15,419 nt of DNA, taken from positions 1-15,419 of the forward strand of contig CALDKR010000138.1 in NCBI GenBank assembly GCA_937898095.1. The letters run 5' to 3'. Origin of the DNA: an uncultured Rhodoluna sp. Lineage in GTDB: Bacteria > Actinomycetota > Actinomycetes > Actinomycetales > Microbacteriaceae. The translations under genes were made by a program, and so were the position numbers. Numbering within the stretch: position 1 is the first letter of the stretch; each line of letters starts with the position of its first letter. Below the pieces are notes generated by a model. That model saw only the letters and a list, made by a program, of their open reading frames with translations, was not told the DNA's origin and searched no databases. Shown here one piece after another: positions 6,955-13,944 of this stretch.

Positions 6955-7464
6955 TTAAAACGGGGTTTCGTCTGAGCCGGCAGCTGAAGAGCCTGGGTTT
7001 GCCCAAGAATCTTCGGCTGGCTTGGCAGCACCGCGCGAAACCGCTGGAGCTTCGCCCCATGGATCGCCGGCAACTGCGCCTGAGGCGCCGCCCTCACGAG
7101 CACGACGGGTGACGCTGGCAGTTGCATAACGCAATGACGGGCCAACCTCGTCGATTTCTAGCTCAAGTGAAGCGCGTGCTTCGCCCTGAGCGCTCTGATA
7201 AGCAGAAGGAGCCTTTAGGCGCCCGGTGACTACTACGCGTGAACCCTTGGTTAGCGACTGAGCAACGTTCTCAGCAACTTCACGCCAAGCGGTGCAACGA
7301 ACCCATACGGTTTCGCCGTCTTCCCAGGTGCTGGTCTGACGGTTGTAGGTGCGAGGGGTTGAACCCACGCGAATTGATACAACCGCGATGCCACCCTGGG
7401 TGTAGCGCAGTTCAGGATCGTCAGCTAGGTTGCCGACAATCGTGACGTTTAGTTCCCCGGCCAT
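6955..7464 (-). CDS. ssb: Single-stranded DNA-binding protein
   Basis: 169 residues from the ATG at 7462-7464. The open frame runs a further 45 codons upstream inside rpsF, but that part is antisense-like Leu/Gln/Arg-rich nonsense, so it is not included. OB fold at about 1-115 (NVTIVGNLADDPELRY, VWVRCTAWREVAENVAQSL, GSRVVVTGRLK), then a Gly/Ala/Ser-rich flexible tail, ending in DETPF (165-169), the conserved acidic tip that recruits replication and repair partners. Acts as a tetramer on single-stranded DNA. The ATG lies 7 bases past the rpsF stop with no clear SD, so translational coupling to rpsF is likely. Complete. Confidence 0.96.
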   Translation of the reverse strand: MAGELNVTIVGNLADDPELRYTQGGIAVVSIRVGSTPRTYNRQTSTWEDGETVWVRCTAWREVAENVAQSLTKGSRVVVTGRLKAPSAYQSAQGEARASLELEIDEVGPSLRYATASVTRRAREGGASGAVAGDPWGEAPAVSRGAAKPAEDSWANPGSSAAGSDETPF

Positions 7465-7471
7465 GCGAGTT

Positions 7472-7906
7472 TTACTCGGCCTTCTTTGAAGCAGCCTTAG
7501 CTGCGGTGGTCTTTGCGGCAGGTGCCTTCTTAGCAGCAGGCTTTGAGTCTTCTGCAGCGTCTGCAGCCTTCTCTTCAGCTGAAACTGCTGGAACAGCAAC
7601 TGGCTTGATGTTTACGACAGCCTCGTCAGCGCGCAGCACCTTGGTGCGAAGCACAGCTTCAGAAATCTTTAGCTGACGGTCGACCTCAAGAATGTCGGCT
7701 GATGTGCAGGTTGCGTTAACAACTACATAGGTGCCTTCGGTGTTCTTGTTGATCTCGTATGCCAAGCGACGACGGCCCCAGATGTCAACGTTGTCAACGG
7801 TGCCTCCACCGTTGCGGATTACGTTGAGGAACTTGTCGAGTGACGGAGCAACGGTGCGCTCTTCGACGGTTGGGTCGAGGATAACCATGAGCTCGTATTT
7901 ATGCAT
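7472..7906 (-). CDS. rpsF: Small ribosomal subunit protein bS6 with Ala/Lys-rich tail
   Basis: 144 residues. The core at 1-100 (MHKYELMVILDPTVEERTV, DIWGRRRLAYEI, EGTYVVVNATC, LKISEAVLRTKVLR) is the ferredoxin-like bS6 fold that pairs with bS18. Residues about 106-144 add a low-complexity extension rich in Ala and Lys (AAKKAPAAKTTAAKAASKK), longer than the ~96-residue actinobacterial core. Such tails occur in other bacteria but their role is unclear. First gene of the rpsF-ssb-rpsR-rplI operon. A perfect AGGAGG SD (complement of 7917-7922) lies 10 bases before the ATG, and the leader contains a matching anti-SD. Confidence 0.96.
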   Translation of the reverse strand: MHKYELMVILDPTVEERTVAPSLDKFLNVIRNGGGTVDNVDIWGRRRLAYEINKNTEGTYVVVNATCTSADILEVDRQLKISEAVLRTKVLRADEAVVNIKPVAVPAVSAEEKAADAAEDSKPAAKKAPAAKTTAAKAASKKAE

Positions 7907-7916
7907 AACTAACCCA

Positions 7917-7960
7917 CCTCCTTTGGACTAGAACGGTCACGGGCTTTCCGTGACAGGAGG
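7917..7960 (-). promoter_or_regulatory. rpsF leader: SD-sequestering structure, candidate autoregulatory element
   Basis: In the minus-strand RNA, CCUCCU (complement of 7955-7960) is complementary to the rpsF SD AGGAGG (complement of 7917-7922). Between them lies a perfect 7-bp hairpin, GUCACGG-AAAGC-CCGUGAC (7954-7936). Folding would close the ribosome-binding site. bS6:bS18-binding leaders ahead of rpsF are known in many bacteria and recognise a CCG-containing structure; a CCGUGAC arm is present here. Structure seen in the sequence; the regulator is inference. Confidence 0.5.
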
Positions 7961-8029
7961 GTATGTGCATGATGTTGCTAAATCAGGCCGGTCAGAATGA
8001 CACAGTGCCCGATAGACAACTTTCCAAGC

Positions 8030-9463
8030 TTATCGGCTGCGCCACCAATCAAGCAAGACTTTTTCTGCAGCTTCTGGGCCGATTGGTCCTTGGTCTAAGC
8101 GCAACTCCATCAAGAACTTGTATGCCTCGCCGACCTCGCGCCCAGGCTTCAAATCAAGAATGCGCATGATGTCTTCGCCGGTTAGGTCTGGGCGCAACGC
8201 ATTGAGTTCTTCTTGCTGCATCACGGCTGCAATTCGCTGCTCAAGGTCGTCATAGGCGTGGGCTAGTCGATCGGCCTTGCGCTTGTTGCGAGTGGTGACA
8301 TCGGCGCGAGTCAGTGCATGCAAGCGAGTCAACTCAGGCCCGGCATCGCGCACATAGCGGCGAATTGCCGAGTCGGTCCACTGCTGATCGCTGTATCCGA
8401 AGAATCGAAGGTGCAGCTCGATCAAGCGCGAAACCGACTTGATGCTGTCGTTGTCAAAGCGCAGCGCCTTCATGCGCTTGGCCGCAAGCTTTGCCCCGAC
8501 CACATCGTGGTGATAGAACGACACCGCGCCACCGGCTTCGAGTCGGCGGGTGGCCGGCTTGCCGCAGTCGTGCATCAAGGCTGCAAAACGCAACACAAAA
8601 TCGCCCTCAAGGCCATAATCGCGCTCATAGTCGATTGCCTGCTCGACCACAGTCAAAGTGTGCTCATAGACATCTTTGTGGTGGTGGTGCTCGTCGGTCT
8701 CAAGCTTAAGCGCGGGCAGCTCGGGCAGCACCAGCGCGGCAAGACCGCTGTCAACCAAAGCCTCGAGGCCCTTGCGCGGGTGCTTGCCAAGCAACAGCTT
8801 GGTGATTTCAACCTGCACGCGCTCAGCGCTGATGATCTCGATGCGCCCAGCCATCTCGGTCATGGCCTCAAAGGTTGCCGGTTCGATCTCAAAACCAAGC
8901 TGAGAGGCAAATCGTGCGCCGCGCATCATGCGCAGCGGGTCGTCGCTAAAGCTGTCTTCGGGTTTGCCCGGTGTGCGCAGGGTGCCCTCAAGCAAATCGC
9001 GCAGACCATTAAATGGGTCAACAAAAACCTTGGATGGCAGCCTCAGCGCCATCGAGTTCACGGTGAAATCACGTCGAAACAGATCATCTTCGAGTGAGGT
9101 GCCGAAGGCAACCTCTGGTTTGCGGCTATCGGAGTCGTATTTATCGGCGCGATAGGTGGTGATTTCGACCGTATCTGAACCACCAGAGCCATTGCCCATG
9201 CGGGCACCGATGGTGCCGAACTCGCGACCGATATCCCAGTGGGCGTCGACAATCGGCTTCAAAATGGCCAGGGTTTCGTCGGGCGTTGCCGAGGTGGTGA
9301 AGTCTAAATCTGGCGAAACGCGGCCTAAAAATGCGTCGCGCACCGGGCCGCCAACCAGAGCGAGCTCGTGGCCCGCAGCCTCAAAAGCCTTGCCCAGCTT
9401 GATAAATAGCGGCGAATCGGTTTTTGATTCGAGGTTCGCTAGGGCTTGGGCAACGGTTTGCAT
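8030..9463 (-). CDS. cca: CCA tRNA nucleotidyltransferase (class II, HD-domain type)
   Basis: 477 residues. Adds or repairs the 3' CCA of tRNAs using CTP and ATP. Poly(A)-polymerase-like head: LVGGPVRD (36-43), DLDF (52-55) with the metal-binding aspartates, RRDFTVNSMAL (130-140), and the RNA-binding segment DPLRMMRGARFASQLGFEIE (175-194). Then an HD phosphohydrolase-type domain: HHHHKDVYEHTL (259-270) and MHDCGKPATR (297-306). This head-plus-HD build and length match the actinobacterial enzyme, where the gene sits next to a Nudix gene and murJ, as here. Its start is 41 bases from the divergent Nudix start, so the promoters must overlap. It ends about 70 bases before the rpsF leader with no clear terminator, so read-through into rpsF is possible. 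Complete. Confidence 0.95.
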   Translation of the reverse strand: MQTVAQALANLESKTDSPLFIKLGKAFEAAGHELALVGGPVRDAFLGRVSPDLDFTTSATPDETLAILKPIVDAHWDIGREFGTIGARMGNGSGGSDTVEITTYRADKYDSDSRKPEVAFGTSLEDDLFRRDFTVNSMALRLPSKVFVDPFNGLRDLLEGTLRTPGKPEDSFSDDPLRMMRGARFASQLGFEIEPATFEAMTEMAGRIEIISAERVQVEITKLLLGKHPRKGLEALVDSGLAALVLPELPALKLETDEHHHHKDVYEHTLTVVEQAIDYERDYGLEGDFVLRFAALMHDCGKPATRRLEAGGAVSFYHHDVVGAKLAAKRMKALRFDNDSIKSVSRLIELHLRFFGYSDQQWTDSAIRRYVRDAGPELTRLHALTRADVTTRNKRKADRLAHAYDDLEQRIAAVMQQEELNALRPDLTGEDIMRILDLKPGREVGEAYKFLMELRLDQGPIGPEAAEKVLLDWWRSR

Positions 9464-9492
9464 GCCTTCAATCGTGCCACAGCCCGCCCGAC

Positions 9493-9504
9493 TAGGCTGT
9501 GTTT
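9493..9504 (+). promoter_or_regulatory. -10 element placed for a leaderless Nudix transcript
   Basis: TAGGCT (9493-9498) fits TANNNT and is followed by six bases and then ATG at 9505. This is the classic actinobacterial layout where transcription starts at the start codon. There is no SD. The -35 is not clear. The clearest of several such cases in the window. Confidence 0.5.
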
Positions 9505-10056
9505 ATGAATTCGCCTCGCCCTTCGCACCCCAATAGCGGTGCCAATCAGGGTGGCGGCAACGCTCGTGGCAAAAGTGAAAACCAGGGCGGCGGCAAAGGC
9601 GGCCCGCGCCAGCGTTTTGTTCGGGTTTCTGAGACCTCGGCCGGCGGATTTGTTATCGCCCAAGACGGCAGCGGCCGCGTTGCACTAATTGGCCGCGAGT
9701 CTCGCAGCGGGCGCATCGACTGGTGTGTGCCAAAGGGGCATCCTGAGGGTGTTGAGAATTTAGAACAGGCCGCGATTCGCGAAATTTTTGAAGAAACCGG
9801 CCTAGAGGTTGAAATTGTCGAGGGTTTAGGCCACATTCAATATGAGTTTTCGGCGGCCGGCAAGCTGATCACCAAGACTGTGCACCACTTTCTTATGCGT
9901 CAAATCGGTGGCGACCTAACCATCGAAAACGACCCGCAACAAGAGGCGGTCGATGTGCAGTGGTTTGCAATCGACGACCTGCACCAGGTCTTGGCCCACG
10001 AAAACGAACGCCGCGTCGCTAGAGCGGTGGTTGAGTGGATGGAGCGCAACGCATGA
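9505..10056 (+). CDS. Nudix hydrolase (MutT4-like by position)
   Basis: 183 residues from ATG at 9505; an in-frame GTG at 9499 is an alternative, but the ATG sits correctly behind the TAGGCT box. Residues 1-37 are a Gly/Asn/Arg-rich disordered extension. The Nudix box is complete: G78, E84, R92-E93, E96-E97 and G99 fit GX5EX7REUXEEXGU, binding the metal for hydrolysis of a nucleoside-diphosphate-linked substrate. Preceding DWCVPKGH is typical of MutT/Ap4A-type members. The same place in mycobacteria (between pcnA/cca and the genes leading to murJ) holds MutT4, so an orthologue is likely; the substrate cannot be read from the sequence. The stop overlaps the next gene's start (ATGA). Confidence 0.9.
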   Translation: MNSPRPSHPNSGANQGGGNARGKSENQGGGKGGPRQRFVRVSETSAGGFVIAQDGSGRVALIGRESRSGRIDWCVPKGHPEGVENLEQAAIREIFEETGLEVEIVEGLGHIQYEFSAAGKLITKTVHHFLMRQIGGDLTIENDPQQEAVDVQWFAIDDLHQVLAHENERRVARAVVEWMERNA

Positions 10057-10658
10057 TGTTTCACAAGAAACTCGCCGCCTCAGCGCTAAAACTGGTCGTC
10101 GCCTCAGCCCTAAGCCTGAGCGGAGCGCTGATTCCAAGCGTCGCTAACGCGGCCGAGCCTGAGCTTCCGCCGGGTTACCCAACAGTTGCAATCGTGCCGG
10201 GCAGCACAATCAATTTGGTTGCCCACGAGTCAAAAATCCCGCTGAGCATTCGAAACGACTTTGATTCTGAGGTCACGGTTCACGCCTATGTGATTCCTGA
10301 GTCATTCTCAGTGCTGGTGCCGCACGGCATCGAGGTCAAAATTCCGCCAAAAACCACAGTGACCGCACAGGTTCCGGTGATTGCGGTTAGCAATGGCGAT
10401 GTCGACCTCAAGGCATATCTGACCACTTTCTCGGGCAAGCGCTTTAACCAGAGCGTCAAACTACACATGACCGTGAATGCCGACATCGAGACATCGGTGG
10501 TTATCGCCTTCGGTGCCTCAGTGGTCACCCTGCTTGGTTTTGGTGTGGTTCGCACCATTCGCCGCCGTCGCAACCCAGCCGAGATCAACAATCTCGACAA
10601 ATATGAAACCGAAGCCATCGACATCATCGAGCCAGACAAAGGCAGCCAGCGCTCGTGA
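10053..10658 (+). CDS. Secreted, membrane-anchored beta-domain protein; short counterpart of the protein between mutT4 and murJ
   Basis: 201 residues from the ATG at 10053 (ATGA overlap with the Nudix stop; GGAG at 10041 as SD). Signal peptide: KK at 5-6, hydrophobic core about 9-29, likely cleavage after SVANA (33). Residues about 45-142 are beta-rich with an Ig-like look (IPLSIRNDFDSEVTVHAYV, TTVTAQVPVIAVSNGDV). One membrane helix follows at about 148-167, then RRRR and an acidic cytoplasmic tail. In other actinobacteria this slot holds a much longer secreted protein (DUF6049; Rv3909 in Mycobacterium, about 800 aa) that also ends with a beta domain and a C-terminal anchor. This looks like only that last part. 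Homology is inferred from position and topology. It overlaps murJ by GTGA, so the three genes are translated together. Confidence 0.65.
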   Translation: MMFHKKLAASALKLVVASALSLSGALIPSVANAAEPELPPGYPTVAIVPGSTINLVAHESKIPLSIRNDFDSEVTVHAYVIPESFSVLVPHGIEVKIPPKTTVTAQVPVIAVSNGDVDLKAYLTTFSGKRFNQSVKLHMTVNADIETSVVIAFGASVVTLLGFGVVRTIRRRRNPAEINNLDKYETEAIDIIEPDKGSQRS

Positions 10659-12331
10659 GTGTTGCGCGCAGTTCGATGCTGATGGCCTCGGGCACCGTGA
10701 TTTCACGCGTGCTCGGTTTTGCCAGGTCGGTTGTCGCCGCGCTAGCCATCGGTGTCACAACCGACGCCGCCGACGCCTTCGGAGTCGCAAATCAACTGCC
10801 CAACAATGTCTATGCCATCATCGTCGGCGGTGTGCTCAATGCGGTGCTGGTTCCGCAGTTGGTCAAAGCCCGCCTGCACAATGACGGCGGCAAAGGCTAC
10901 ATCGACCGCCTGGTCACCTTCATTCTCACGGTTTTCTTCGCGGTCACTGCGCTGGCAACATTTGCGGCCCCGCTGCTAATCAGTCTCTACACCTCGGGCT
11001 GGAGCCCAAACCAACTGGCGCTCGCGACCGCCTTCGCATACTGGTGTTTGCCGCAGCTGTTCTTCTATGGCCTTTATTCGCTGCTCGGCGAGGTGCTCAA
11101 CGCTCGCAGCGCGTTTGGGCCTTTCATGTGGGCGCCGGTGCTCAACAACATTGTTGGCTTAATTGGCCTGGTTGCATTCATCGTGATGTTCGGCGCCGAC
11201 CCAACCGGTGCGCGCGGCATTTCAAGCTGGGATGCCGGCAAGATCGCGGTGCTCGCCGGTTCGACGACCCTCGGCGTGGCCTCACAGGCACTGATTTTGC
11301 TGGTTGCTTGGCGCCGAATCGGTTTGCACCTGAGCTTTAACTTCAAGTGGCGCGGTTTCGGGTTGCGCCCGGCCCTCAAGGCAGCCAGCTGGTCGCTCGG
11401 CATGGTTTTGGTCACTCAAATTGGCGGTTTGGTGCAGACCATCGTGGCCTCGGGTGCAGTCGCCGGTCGCGCTGCTGACAGTAGCGGCGGGGTCGCGGTT
11501 GCAGCCAACGGCATGGCGATTGCCTCAGTAGCTGTGGCTTTCACAGCCTGGTTGATTTTTATGCTGCCCCACTCAGTGGCCACTGTTTCTATCGCGACCG
11601 CCTATTTCACCAAGATGTCGACCCACGCGCACGAGGGCAAGACCCACCTGCTCAAAAACGACCTGGCTCAAGGCCTCAAGGCAATCTCACTTATCGCAAT
11701 GTTCGCGACCTTTGCTCTTATCGTGCTGGCTTATCCGATTTCGCGCGTTTTCGTCGGTGAATATCCTTCGATCTTGGCCCTTGGCACCACCGTGATCGCT
11801 CTGATGGTTGGCCTTGTGCCATTCAGTTTTGTCTACATGATGCAGCGCGCGTTTTTTGCACTCGAAGACACCCGCACGCCGTTTGTTTTCACCGTGGTGC
11901 AAATCGGGCTTCACATAATCGGCTCGATCACCATTCACTTCACGGTTGCACCCGAACTGCGCGTGATTTCGCTTTCGTTGCTGACCAGCGCAACAATCGC
12001 AATTCAGGCGGTGCTGGCCTATCGCTTGCTCACCAAGCGCATCGGGTCACTGGGCGAGCACCGGGTTGCCGCCTCAACCGCAACCTATTTGGTCGCCGGT
12101 TTAGTCGCCGGCGCTGCCGGGTTCGCGACTCTGCAGATTCTGGGTGGCGTCAGCGCATCGAGCTTTGTGCTTGATACGGTTGTTTCGTCGGCGCTGAGCA
12201 TGGCCATTATTGGCTTTGTGATGCTCGCGGTTTATGTTGTTGCGTTGCGTTTGCTTCGAGTCAAAGAGCTCGAGCCGGTGGCCAACAAACTCACCGGTTT
12301 GCTCAAGGGAATAATCTCGCGAGGCAAATAG
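10655..12331 (+). CDS. murJ: Lipid II flippase MurJ (MviN)
   Basis: 558 residues, starting at GTG inside GTGA, coupled to the gene upstream. MurJ moves lipid II across the cytoplasmic membrane for peptidoglycan synthesis. The start ASGTVISRVLGFARSVV (11-27) is the family signature with Arg18 and Arg24 of the central cavity. It is followed by DAF..ANQLPNN (40-51), IIVGGVLNAVLVPQL, and later MLPHSVATVSIATAYF and MMQRAFFALEDTRTPF. Roughly 14 membrane helices cover the protein. It ends after the last helix with a short basic tail, so it lacks the long pseudokinase/extracellular extension of mycobacterial MurJ. Complete; no terminator before trxB. Confidence 0.95.
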   Translation: MSVARSSMLMASGTVISRVLGFARSVVAALAIGVTTDAADAFGVANQLPNNVYAIIVGGVLNAVLVPQLVKARLHNDGGKGYIDRLVTFILTVFFAVTALATFAAPLLISLYTSGWSPNQLALATAFAYWCLPQLFFYGLYSLLGEVLNARSAFGPFMWAPVLNNIVGLIGLVAFIVMFGADPTGARGISSWDAGKIAVLAGSTTLGVASQALILLVAWRRIGLHLSFNFKWRGFGLRPALKAASWSLGMVLVTQIGGLVQTIVASGAVAGRAADSSGGVAVAANGMAIASVAVAFTAWLIFMLPHSVATVSIATAYFTKMSTHAHEGKTHLLKNDLAQGLKAISLIAMFATFALIVLAYPISRVFVGEYPSILALGTTVIALMVGLVPFSFVYMMQRAFFALEDTRTPFVFTVVQIGLHIIGSITIHFTVAPELRVISLSLLTSATIAIQAVLAYRLLTKRIGSLGEHRVAASTATYLVAGLVAGAAGFATLQILGGVSASSFVLDTVVSSALSMAIIGFVMLAVYVVALRLLRVKELEPVANKLTGLLKGIISRGK

Positions 12332-12378
12332 CTGACCCGAATGCCTAGATCTCAGTGATTTGGGCACTGCAACACCCA

Positions 12379-12418
12379 AGTTTTCAAAGCAACAAAACAG
12401 TTTTCAAAGCAACAAAGA
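12379..12418. repeat. Tandem 20-bp duplication in the trxB leader
   Basis: Two adjacent 20-base units: AGTTTTCAAAGCAACAAA plus AC (12379-12398) and the same 18 bases plus GA (12399-12418). It lies directly ahead of the trxB SD (AGAGG at 12423-12427) and start at 12433. A CAGTG-N7-CACTG inverted repeat lies just upstream (12353-12369). It could be a two-site operator, a translation-enhancing A-rich leader, or a slippage product. Confidence 0.85.
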
Positions 12419-12432
12419 CAAAAGAGGCAAAA

Positions 12433-13353
12433 ATGCGCGACGTCATCATCATTGGTTCAGGCCCAGCCGGTTACACCGCCGGAATCTACACCGCCCGCGC
12501 AGGCCTAAAGCCGCTTTTGATCGCTAGCTCGGTTGAGGCCGGTGGCGAGTTGATGAAGACCACCGAAGTCGAGAACTACCCAGGGTTTCCTGAGGGCGCA
12601 ATGGGCCCTGACCTAATGGCTAACTTTCAGGCACAGGCCGAAAAGTTCGGCACCGAGATTCTGCTTGACGATGTGATTGAGGTTGACCTCAAGGGTGACG
12701 TCAAGATCGTTAAGACCGCTCTGGGCGAGACTTTCGAGGCCAAGACCGTGATTTTGGCCACTGGCGCTGCCTATCGTGAGCTTGGCTTGCCTCGCGAAAA
12801 AGAGCTCAGCGGCCGTGGTGTTTCTTGGTGTGCAACCTGCGACGGTTTCTTCTTCAGAGAAAAGGTGATCGCTGTGGTCGGCGGTGGCGACTCAGCCATG
12901 GAGGAGGCCAACTTCTTGACCCGCTTCGGCACCAAGGTTTATCTGATTCACCGCCGCGACACCTTCAAAGCATCAAAGATCATGGCTGAGCGCGCGCTCA
13001 ACAACCCAAAGATCGAGGTCATCTATAACGCTGAGGTTGCCGAAATTCTTGGCGAGACCAACGTCACCGGCATCAAACTGCGCAGCACCACCGATGGCTC
13101 AATCAGTGATTTGGCAATCGACGGCCTGTTCATCGCGGTTGGCAACGACCCTCGAGTTTGGTTGGTCGAAGACCAGGTTGAGCTCACCCCTGAAAAATTC
13201 ATCAAGGTCGAGGGCCGCAGCTCAAAGACCAGCCTGCCGGGTGTTTTTGCCGCTGGCGACGTGATCGACCCGACCTATCGTCAGGCCATCACCGCTGCTG
13301 GTTCAGGCTGTGTTGCCGCGCTAGACGCCGAGCACTACCTAAATGCTCACTAG
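12433..13353 (+). CDS. trxB: Thioredoxin reductase (NADPH)
   Basis: 306 residues from ATG at 12433, chosen over the 26-codon longer frame because the protein begins directly with the FAD-binding strand MRDVIIIGSGPAG and an AGAGG SD precedes it. Transfers electrons from NADPH via FAD to thioredoxin in the cytosol. GSGPAG (8-13), ENYPGFPEG (47-55), redox-active CATC (133-136) in SWCATCDGFF, NADPH site GGGDSAMEEA (150-159) with HRRDTFKASK (173-182), and the second FAD site GVFAAGDVIDPTYRQA (270-285). Length is normal for the low-molecular-weight type. It lies 101 bases after murJ and 149 before trxA. Confidence 0.97.
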   Translation: MRDVIIIGSGPAGYTAGIYTARAGLKPLLIASSVEAGGELMKTTEVENYPGFPEGAMGPDLMANFQAQAEKFGTEILLDDVIEVDLKGDVKIVKTALGETFEAKTVILATGAAYRELGLPREKELSGRGVSWCATCDGFFFREKVIAVVGGGDSAMEEANFLTRFGTKVYLIHRRDTFKASKIMAERALNNPKIEVIYNAEVAEILGETNVTGIKLRSTTDGSISDLAIDGLFIAVGNDPRVWLVEDQVELTPEKFIKVEGRSSKTSLPGVFAAGDVIDPTYRQAITAAGSGCVAALDAEHYLNAH

Positions 13354-13409
13354 TTTTTGGGTTTCGGGCATTATTTGAGCCCAACTGTGGTTCAAGACCT
13401 CGACAGTGA

Positions 13410-13442
13410 TTTCTAGAATTCCCGATTCGAATGTTCTAGAAA
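13410..13442. promoter_or_regulatory. Paired TTCTAGAA palindromes between trxB and trxA
   Basis: TTTCTAGAA at 13410-13418 and TTCTAGAAA at 13434-13442 are perfect inverted copies. The 8-base core TTCTAGAA is itself a palindrome. Core centres are 23 bp apart, about two helical turns. This is the pattern of a two-site operator ahead of trxA. No regulator can be named from the sequence. Confidence 0.5.
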
Positions 13443-13502
13443 CCCACACGGGTAATTTCATACAAATTTTTTGACCGCTTTAGAGCAAAGGAGACCAAAA
13501 TA

Positions 13503-13823
13503 ATGGCAAAGAACATCACCGCAGACGAATTCAAATCAGACGTGCTAACCAGCAGCAAGCCGGTTCTAGTTGACTTCTGGGCAGAGTGGTGTGGCCCTTG
13601 CCGCATGGTCTCACCGATCGTCGATCAGATTGGCGAAGAGCACGCTGCCAAGCTCGACGTGGTCAAGCTAAACGTCGATGACCACCCATCAATCGCCATG
13701 GAATACGGCATCACCGGCATTCCTGCGCTGCTGGTTTTCAAAGACGGTCAGGTTGCCAAGAGCATCGTGGGCGCGAAGCCAAAGCCAGCTCTTGAAGCCG
13801 ACCTGGCCGAGTTCATCGGCTAA
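13503..13823 (+). CDS. trxA: Thioredoxin
   Basis: 106 residues, the usual length. Reduces protein disulfides using electrons from the TrxB encoded just upstream. FWAEWCGPCRM (25-35) has the active cysteines 30 and 33; GIPALLVF carries the cis-proline (Pro74); FKDGQ follows as in the family. AGGAG (13489-13493) is a good SD. The 149-base gap after trxB, with its own repeats, suggests a separate promoter in addition to any read-through. Confidence 0.97.
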   Translation: MAKNITADEFKSDVLTSSKPVLVDFWAEWCGPCRMVSPIVDQIGEEHAAKLDVVKLNVDDHPSIAMEYGITGIPALLVFKDGQVAKSIVGAKPKPALEADLAEFIG

Positions 13824-13913
13824 TAGGGTTTAAATCCAGTCGCAAACCAGCTAATCAGCGGCCCGAGGTGCGGCGCGAGCTAGCCCTAACTGCCGCTTAG
13901 CGAATAAGCTATT

Positions 13914-13937
13914 CCGAATTGCTCTTAAATTCGGGGA
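13914..13937 (+). promoter_or_regulatory. Hairpin overlapping the aminotransferase SD
   Basis: CCGAATT (13914-13920) and AATTCGG (13928-13934) form a perfect 7-bp stem with a 7-base loop. The right arm runs into GGGGA (13933-13937), the only SD-like sequence before the ATG at 13945. In RNA it would hide part of the ribosome-binding site; in DNA it could be an operator. Confidence 0.4.
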
Positions 13938-13944
13938 CACTCAA

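Noticed and set aside
8318..9097. Long plus-strand open frame (259 codons) opposite cca
   Set aside because: It lies entirely antisense to the well-supported CCA-adding enzyme, has no family motif, and is Gln/His/Arg-rich as expected of a shadow frame.
12307..12333. GGGAAT-N18-GCT at the end of murJ, resembling a SigR-type redox promoter for trxB
   Set aside because: The -10 triplet is GCT and not GTT, it lies inside the murJ end about 100 bases from trxB, and one near-match is expected by chance.
13357..13384. TTGGG...CCCAA inverted sequence after trxB as a terminator
   Set aside because: The arms pair poorly beyond five bases, several alternative pairings compete, and no T-tract follows.
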